Positions 6,550 to 10,298 of a stretch of DNA of 10,298 bases are shown piece by piece. The translations under genes were made by a program, and so were the position numbers. The stretch comes from Kiritimatiellia bacterium. Lineage in GTDB: Bacteria; Verrucomicrobiota; Kiritimatiellia; RFP12; UBA1067. The notes beneath the pieces are model-generated. The model was given only the letters and a program-made list of their open reading frames with translations, had not been told where the DNA came from and ran no database searches. Position 1 is the stretch's first letter; the number at the start of each line of letters is the position of its first letter. The stretch covers positions 1 through 10,298 of the forward strand of contig CAJGDE010000072.1 in the NCBI GenBank assembly GCA_904502135.1, read 5' to 3'.

Positions 6550-7910
6550 GATTGACCCTCTTTTGAGTCTTTTACAATCCAACCCTTTGACGCGATCTCA
6601 TCGCGAAGACGATCAGATTCTGCCCAGTTTTTGGAAGCTCTCGCCGTAGCGCGCTCTTCAAGAAGAGCAGCAATATCAGAAGGAATCTCCTCTTCAGCTT
6701 TTTTCTCAAAAAAGATTACGCCGAGCACCTCATCCATCCGCTTGAAAGCGTCAAGTACTCCTTTGGCCTTGGTGAGAGATGCGTTTGTCTCGCGCACGAG
6801 TTCGAAAAGCGCGGCAAAAGCCTTGGGGATGTTAAGATCGTCGTTTACGGCCGCCGTAAAATCTTCAAGAGCCTTTTTCGCGAACTCCGGTGTCGGAGAA
6901 GCCTCATCCACGCGCTTTTCAAGCGCATCCACCGCCCGATCTATGCGCTCAAGCGACTTTCTGGCGTCTTCAAGGGCGCTGAAGGCGAAATTGAGCCCTT
7001 GACGATAATGCGCATTTATAAGAACGTATCTTATCTCGCGACCCGTCCAACCCTTTTCAATAAGGTCTCTTAGGGTAAAGAAATTGCCGAGAGACTTCGA
7101 CATCTTCTCGCCGTTGACCTTCAGGTGGGCGCAATGCATCCATGTTGAAACAAATGGCTTGCCAGTGGCGGCTTCGGCCTGAGCTATCTCGTTTTCGTGA
7201 TGAGGAAAGAGATTGTCAATACCGCCGGTATGAAGATCGAACGTCTCGCCAAGATACTTCATCGACATAGCCGAGCACTCGATATGCCAGCCGGGACGAC
7301 CGCGCCCCCAGGGAGAATCCCAACCGACGGGACCGTCGGACTCTTCCCACGCTTTCCAAAGCGCGAAATCTCCGACATTTTCTTTGTCATATTCATCAGA
7401 AGCGCACCTCGCGCCCGTTCGCTGATTATCGAAATCAATATGCGCAAGTTTTCCGTAGCCCGGAAATTTTCTGACGTTAAAGTAAACAGAGCCGTCTTCA
7501 CTCTGATACGCCACGCCCTTTTCAATGAGATTCGAGACAAGATCGATCATCTCCGGTATATGATCGGTCGCGGCGGGATAAATCTCAGCCGGCTCGATAT
7601 TAAGCTTCTTAAGATCGGCAAAGAAAGCGTCTTTATACGTCTTCGTATAATCGGTAAGCGCCACTCCCGCCGCGTTCGCTCCTCGAATCGTCTTATCGTC
7701 AACATCGGTGAGATTCATCACCTGCTTGACCTTATAGCCGTTAAACTTTATAACGCGCCTTAAGACGTCCTCAAACGAATACGCACGGAAATTGCCGATA
7801 TGCGCAAAATTGTAAACCGTCGGTCCGCACGTATAAAAACGGACCTCATCGCCTATAAGAGGCTTAAACTCCTCGTTTCTTCGAGTAAGACTATTAAATA
7901 CATTCATCAT
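6534..7910 (-). CDS. cysS: cysteine--tRNA ligase
   Basis: This 458-residue class I aminoacyl-tRNA synthetase charges tRNA-Cys. The HIGH motif appears as HIGN (37-40), the usual form in CysS, and KMSKS is at 269-273. Zinc ligands match the E. coli enzyme: Cys28 (YTCGPTVYN), Cys212 (WHIECSAM), His237 and Glu241 (FPHHENE). LTDVDDK (67-73) is diagnostic. The DALR-type helical domain and C-terminal anticodon region follow, and the length is normal (461 in E. coli). It is the first gene of the five-gene operon; the extended -10 at 7920-7930 is 9 nt before the ATG. The protein starts with two Met codons, so initiation at 7907 is possible. The last codons overlap the start of trxA. Confidence 0.97.
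   Translation of the reverse strand: MMNVFNSLTRRNEEFKPLIGDEVRFYTCGPTVYNFAHIGNFRAYSFEDVLRRVIKFNGYKVKQVMNLTDVDDKTIRGANAAGVALTDYTKTYKDAFFADLKKLNIEPAEIYPAATDHIPEMIDLVSNLIEKGVAYQSEDGSVYFNVRKFPGYGKLAHIDFDNQRTGARCASDEYDKENVGDFALWKAWEESDGPVGWDSPWGRGRPGWHIECSAMSMKYLGETFDLHTGGIDNLFPHHENEIAQAEAATGKPFVSTWMHCAHLKVNGEKMSKSLGNFFTLRDLIEKGWTGREIRYVLINAHYRQGLNFAFSALEDARKSLERIDRAVDALEKRVDEASPTPEFAKKALEDFTAAVNDDLNIPKAFAALFELVRETNASLTKAKGVLDAFKRMDEVLGVIFFEKKAEEEIPSDIAALLEERATARASKNWAESDRLRDEIASKGWIVKDSKEGQSCTKK
6556..6560 (-). promoter_or_regulatory. ribosome binding site that decides the trxA start
   Basis: GAGGG, 6 nt before the ATG at 6549, lies within the final codons of cysS. It favours the 101-residue thioredoxin over a start 11 codons upstream. 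Confidence 0.6.
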
Positions 7911-7919
7911 AACTTGCCT

Positions 7920-7930
7920 ATTATACCAAA
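7920..7930 (-). promoter_or_regulatory. extended -10 promoter of the cysS-trxA-hydrolase-argS-uxaB operon
   Basis: Read on the minus strand this is TTTGGTATAAT, identical over 11 bases to the element at 268-278. TATAAT ends 9 nt before the cysS ATG, so the predicted transcription start leaves a leader of only 2-3 nt. No clear -35 is visible (TTTTCC lies at a 17-bp spacing). It is the only promoter-like sequence I see for the whole five-gene unit. Confidence 0.6.
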
Positions 7931-8003
7931 ATTAGTCGTGTTGGAAAACGCAAATGGGTACGATTTTATTTCGTTGAGTCATTTTTTAATATGGTGTCGC
8001 TTT

Positions 8004-8026
8004 AGGAGGTGTCCGGCGCGCCTCCT
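8004..8026. repeat. strong inverted repeat (hairpin)
   Basis: AGGAGG and CCTCCT form a perfect 6-bp stem that continues with T-G, G-C and T-G pairs, giving about 9 bp around a 5-nt loop. It contains the 8-bp palindrome GGCGCGCC (8015-8022). It could end transcription of the leftward EEP operon or insulate cysS, but there is no T-tract after the stem in either direction. Confidence 0.55.
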
Positions 8027-8062
8027 CGGTCTCGACTCGAACTCTAAACTTTCTAAACCCTC

Positions 8063-8118
8063 ATTCTAACATTCGAACATTCAAACATTCTAACATTCAA
8101 ACATTAAACCATTCTCCC
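8063..8118. repeat. 8-bp tandem repeat, consensus ATTCNAAC, seven units
   Basis: Seven octamers follow without gaps: ATTCTAAC, ATTCGAAC, ATTCAAAC, ATTCTAAC, ATTCAAAC, then the degenerate ATTAAACC and ATTCTCCC. The first five differ only at the fifth base. Looser copies (TCTAAACT, TTCTAAAC) begin near 8043. It is non-coding and lies between two operons. Units are too short and contain no spacers, so this is not a CRISPR array. Confidence 0.85.
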
Positions 8119-8133
8119 ACTCCAGCCTATGCT

Positions 8134-8153
8134 GTTTGCCAACAGGGGCAGAC
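8134..8153. repeat. short inverted repeat (hairpin)
   Basis: GTTTGCC and GGCAGAC pair over 7 bp (one T-G wobble) around a 6-nt loop. It is 40 bp beyond the stop of the leftward EEP gene, a position suited to a terminator or 3' end-protecting stem, but no T-run follows. Confidence 0.35.
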
Positions 8154-8157
8154 CTGA

Positions 8158-8181
8158 TTGCCACAGTAAATTGCCACAGTA
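8158..8181. repeat. 11-bp direct repeat TTGCCACAGTA, two copies
   Basis: Two perfect copies (8158-8168 and 8171-8181) are separated by AA. A diverged third copy, TTGCCAACAG, lies at 8136-8145 within the nearby hairpin. It lies 11 bp outside the EEP stop codon. It could be a slippage product or a protein-binding site; the sequence does not say which. Confidence 0.7.
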
Positions 8182-8192
8182 GGTTTTCCTTG

Positions 8193-9080
8193 TCATAGCG
8201 GCGCAACCCTTTCACCCTCCGCCGGCTTCAACTCTACCACTATCGGCGAGTGGTCGGATGTCTTGCGGTCTGGCACCTCGTACGACCGCAGCACCGAGAA
8301 GTCCTTTGCGTGGGTCTTATCGATTGCAATGTAGTCTATGACGGCTTCCTTGCGCTTCATCGTCCGCAGATGATATGTATGGACGTTCTTTTCAGGGGAA
8401 ACCACCTTGACGAACTTCTTCAATCCCTTCAGCACGGGAGATTTCGGAAAATTGTTCCAGTCGCCTGCGATGAACACCGGCTTTGAATATTTCTCAAGAG
8501 CCTTTTGGACGACCCTCACCGACTCCTTCCGCTTGTTCACGTCCAGATCGAAATGCATCGAGGCCACGACGAAATCCTTGTATTCGCAGATTACGAGCGT
8601 TCGCCCCATCTTCTTGGAATACGGCAGCTCCACGGCCTCGCACCTGATCGGCTTCTCGCGGGAGAAAACGGCATTGCCGAGAAAATGGCGGGAATTGGCG
8701 AACGCTCCGTACATTCCGAGATAGCCGGCAAGGCGCCTGAACTCCTTCCAGTTCCATATCTCCTGTACGCAGACATAATCCGGTCCCTCCGACAGAATGC
8801 AACGGGCGGTGCGTCTGTAGTCCCTGACGCCGTCCATGCCCTTGCCGAAGCGGACGTTGTACGACATGATCCTGAACGCTCCATTCGTAGCGGGCGGTGC
8901 GGCGTCCACGACCGGCTGTCCGCCGCCGTTCGCCCGGCACACCTTCAGATAGCGTAATCCGCTCTGGGGTTCGCCCGTCTTCTGTCCGAGTCCGTTGCCC
9001 GTTTCCGCCGCCATTGCGCAGAATGTCGCAACGGTCGCAATCGCGGCGGCAATCGCGACGTGGATTGTCGTTGTTCTCAT
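8193..9080 (-). CDS. secreted endonuclease/exonuclease/phosphatase (EEP) family protein
   Basis: This 295-residue protein has a Sec signal peptide (MRTTT, hydrophobic core, cleavage likely near AMAA, residue 25) and an EEP metal-dependent phosphoesterase domain from about residue 68. All family motifs are visible: SYNVRFG (Asn75), VQEIW (Glu107), ASMHFD (His176), AGDWNN (Asp207, Asn209), VIDYI (Asp249) and TSDHSP (Asp276, His277). The active site therefore looks intact. The family covers exonuclease III, DNase I, sphingomyelinase and inositol phosphatases, and the substrate cannot be chosen here; being exported, an extracellular nuclease or phosphodiesterase role is plausible. About 42 residues of Gly/Pro/Ala-rich linker precede the domain. 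I chose the ATG at 9080 because GGAG lies 6 nt upstream and a clean signal peptide follows. The start overlaps the upstream micro-ORF stop as ATGA. Confidence 0.87.
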   Translation of the reverse strand: MRTTTIHVAIAAAIATVATFCAMAAETGNGLGQKTGEPQSGLRYLKVCRANGGGQPVVDAAPPATNGAFRIMSYNVRFGKGMDGVRDYRRTARCILSEGPDYVCVQEIWNWKEFRRLAGYLGMYGAFANSRHFLGNAVFSREKPIRCEAVELPYSKKMGRTLVICEYKDFVVASMHFDLDVNKRKESVRVVQKALEKYSKPVFIAGDWNNFPKSPVLKGLKKFVKVVSPEKNVHTYHLRTMKRKEAVIDYIAIDKTHAKDFSVLRSYEVPDRKTSDHSPIVVELKPAEGERVAPL

Positions 9081-9208
9081 GCTCGACTCCATTTTGCCGT
9101 TATGGGCTTGCCGCCGTGCTTCCAGCCAGAAGGAGCCGCAAAGAGCCGCCATCCGCCCAGCCCTAACGCCGCCGCGCCGAGCAGAAACTCCCGTCTTGAT
9201 ATGTTCAT
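9077..9208 (-). CDS. 43-residue Tat signal-peptide micro-ORF (truncated secreted protein or leader)
   Basis: The frame opens with MNISRREFLLG, a strong twin-arginine signal (S-R-R-E-F-L at residues 4-9), followed by a hydrophobic Ala/Gly/Leu core (about 9-19), a FAAP segment that could be the cleavage region (23-26) and only about 18 further residues before the TGA. Its ATG overlaps the GH127 stop (ATGA, 9205-9208) and its stop overlaps the EEP start (ATGA, 9077-9080), so it sits as a separate cistron in a coupled series. No Shine-Dalgarno sequence precedes it. Tat leaders normally carry folded enzymes, so the likeliest reading is the surviving 5' end of a Tat-exported gene whose body was lost or replaced. 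A short functional peptide, or a translation bridge between neighbours, is also possible. Confidence 0.55.
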   Translation of the reverse strand: MNISRREFLLGAAALGLGGWRLFAAPSGWKHGGKPITAKWSRA

Positions 9209-10298
9209 TTTATCCACGGGAAGAGGGTGATGCGAAGCTGCGTGAGCGCAATCGGCGCAAGCTCTATCGTTTCGGCCTTGCCTTGCACCGCCGCCGCAGG
9301 AACGGGACTTGGCGGAGGGTCTTCGGCTCGCGCTGGTGCGTCTGCTCTCATCGTTCCCCATCCCGCGTAGCCTGTGCGCACGGCCTTGACCGCAAGTCGG
9401 AGGCCAAGACCTTCACCCTTTACATGGAACTGCGGCTCTCCGTTTGCGCCGTCCGCGACAAGCGCGTAGTTCCACGGCGACTTCGCCCGCAGCTCCTTCA
9501 TCGGGAAGCCAAGTTCCACGTCGCGCAGAACGCCGCTCGCGTCCCTCTTTGCGTTCTTGCAATCCTTCGCATTGACGGCCTTTTCGTCCTCGTCGATCTT
9601 GAGGGCGTAAAGAAGCGGCCCGCGCATGACGGCAATCGAATCGTCTTTCCAATGCGTGACTGCCGGCTTCGAGGGAAACGAAAGTTCCACCACGTCGCCC
9701 TTCTTCCACTTGCGCGCAAGCCGCATGGACGAACCCGCCCGGGCGCACCCGCCGTCTGCACCGTTCACCTTGACCTTCGCGTCCTTGCACCAGCCGGGGA
9801 TACGCACGAAAAGCGGCCACTCCCCGCCCGCTGTCTCGACGATTTCAAGCCGCACATTGTCCGAGAACGGATAGCCGCCCGTCTCGGCAATCGTCGCTAT
9901 CGGCGTCTTGACAGTGCAGTCGCCGTATGCAGTCGCCGCAAGCCCGCCATCGCGCTTCATCCACATCGACTCCGCGAACTTTGGCCACGCAAAGTGGAAA
10001 TTGGAACGGCAGCACCCAAATCCCGAATACGGCCCAGGGACATTGCAGAAGTAATCTTTGCCGTTATGCCGAAAGTGCAGCTCGCCGTTAACGCACTCCG
10101 GCTGGTTCAGCAGGCAATAGTAGCGGACGCCCTTTCCGTCCGGAGCGAGCGTCGCGGGAAGTGTATTGTAGGCGGCTATCTCCATATCGTCCGCTATGTC
10201 CGCGTCGCCAAGCGTCTCAAGCGCAACCTGGGCGCTCAAGATGTGTTCCGCCGTGGCGCAGAGTTCCGTACCCTGCGAGGCGGAAAGACCCGAAAGCG
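9205..10298 (-). CDS. glycoside hydrolase family 127 (DUF1680) protein, 5' end outside the window
   Basis: The frame is open to the window edge (363 residues visible from 10296), so this is the C-terminal part; an internal TTG at 10239 is not a likely start. GH127 includes beta-L-arabinofuranosidases acting on plant arabino-oligosaccharides. By comparison with Bifidobacterium HypBA1, the zinc site is visible: GTELC (residues 9-13, Glu11 and Cys13 matching Glu338/Cys340) and the Cys pair in GFGCCRSN (Cys95-Cys96, matching the Cys417 nucleophile and Cys418). The spacing suggests that the acid/base glutamate lies just beyond the edge. Also typical are YNTLPATLAPDG and the beta-rich C-terminal domain. 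A Pro/Ala-rich stretch (about 20 residues, near 9276-9335) interrupts the end. The stop overlaps the Tat micro-ORF start. Subfamily and substrate are not settled; GH146 and other DUF1680 relatives are alternatives. Confidence 0.87.
   Translation of the reverse strand, partial: LSGLSASQGTELCATAEHILSAQVALETLGDADIADDMEIAAYNTLPATLAPDGKGVRYYCLLNQPECVNGELHFRHNGKDYFCNVPGPYSGFGCCRSNFHFAWPKFAESMWMKRDGGLAATAYGDCTVKTPIATIAETGGYPFSDNVRLEIVETAGGEWPLFVRIPGWCKDAKVKVNGADGGCARAGSSMRLARKWKKGDVVELSFPSKPAVTHWKDDSIAVMRGPLLYALKIDEDEKAVNAKDCKNAKRDASGVLRDVELGFPMKELRAKSPWNYALVADGANGEPQFHVKGEGLGLRLAVKAVRTGYAGWGTMRADAPARAEDPPPSPVPAAAVQGKAETIELAPIALTQLRITLFPWIK

Larger units (their letters stand above)
7931..8192. other. 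gene-free spacer between two operons, with hairpins and short repeats
   Basis: No credible gene lies here on either strand. The left part is A+T-rich next to the cysS promoter. The right part holds a strong hairpin (8004-8026), an octamer tandem repeat (8063-8118), a second hairpin (8134-8153) and an 11-bp direct repeat (8158-8181). Base composition changes across this spacer, with visibly higher G+C to the right. Neither hairpin is followed by a T-run on either strand, so a standard intrinsic terminator for the right-hand operon is not evident. Confidence 0.6.

Noticed and set aside
8063..8118. CRISPR array
   Set aside because: The units are 8 bp with no spacers and there are no cas genes.
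8494..8957. Long frames of about 150 residues on both strands inside the EEP gene
   Set aside because: High G+C leaves other frames open by chance. They are Arg-rich without domains, while the EEP frame has every catalytic motif.
9081..9152. Longer start for the EEP protein, adding 24 residues
   Set aside because: The extension would bury the signal peptide behind a hydrophilic stretch and lacks a ribosome binding site, whereas GGAG stands 6 nt before the ATG at 9080.
9413..9874. Alternative frames overlapping the GH127 gene
   Set aside because: Arg-rich shadow frames; the GH127 frame has the ELC and CC zinc motifs and continues to the window edge.

Overview
The window reads as chromosomal DNA of an uncultured-type bacterium, probably of the Verrucomicrobiota/Lentisphaerota/Kiritimatiellota group. 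This is an inference: a GH127 glycosidase, a Tat-type leader, a tagaturonate reductase and secreted hydrolases sit beside ordinary housekeeping genes, and no rRNA or other phylogenetic marker was available to test it. Coding density is high. I see no tRNA, rRNA, CRISPR array, insertion sequence or phage gene.

Layout, left to right. Positions 1-359 carry no large gene. On the minus strand there is a promoter-like element and two very short reading frames, one starting like a signal peptide. A plus-strand promoter follows. Positions 360-1917 hold a plus-strand pair: a HIT-family hydrolase and the 16S rRNA m5C methyltransferase RsmB. Positions 1922-7910 hold a five-gene minus-strand operon, transcribed cysS -> trxA -> secreted serine hydrolase (beta-lactamase family) -> argS -> tagaturonate reductase. 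Its genes overlap or nearly touch (16 bp overlap, 4 bp ATGA overlap, 19 bp gap, 2 bp gap). It meets rsmB tail to tail with only 4 bp between stop codons, and the reductase is about 100 residues shorter than E. coli UxaB at its C-terminus.

Positions 7911-8192 are non-coding: the cysS promoter, a strong hairpin, a seven-unit 8-bp tandem repeat, a second hairpin and an 11-bp direct repeat. To the right, DNA is visibly richer in G+C, suggesting a different history. It carries a second minus-strand operon, cut by the window edge: GH127 family glycosidase -> 43-residue Tat-signal micro-ORF -> secreted endonuclease/exonuclease/phosphatase (EEP) family protein. Both junctions are 4-bp ATGA overlaps.

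The two most interesting signals are these. First, three promoters share the extended -10 TTTG(G/A)TATAAT and lie only 6-9 nt from a start codon, which predicts leaderless or nearly leaderless mRNAs. Second, the Tat micro-ORF is a complete export signal with almost no passenger, wedged between two secreted-enzyme genes. I did not find a clear novel defence or mobile system.
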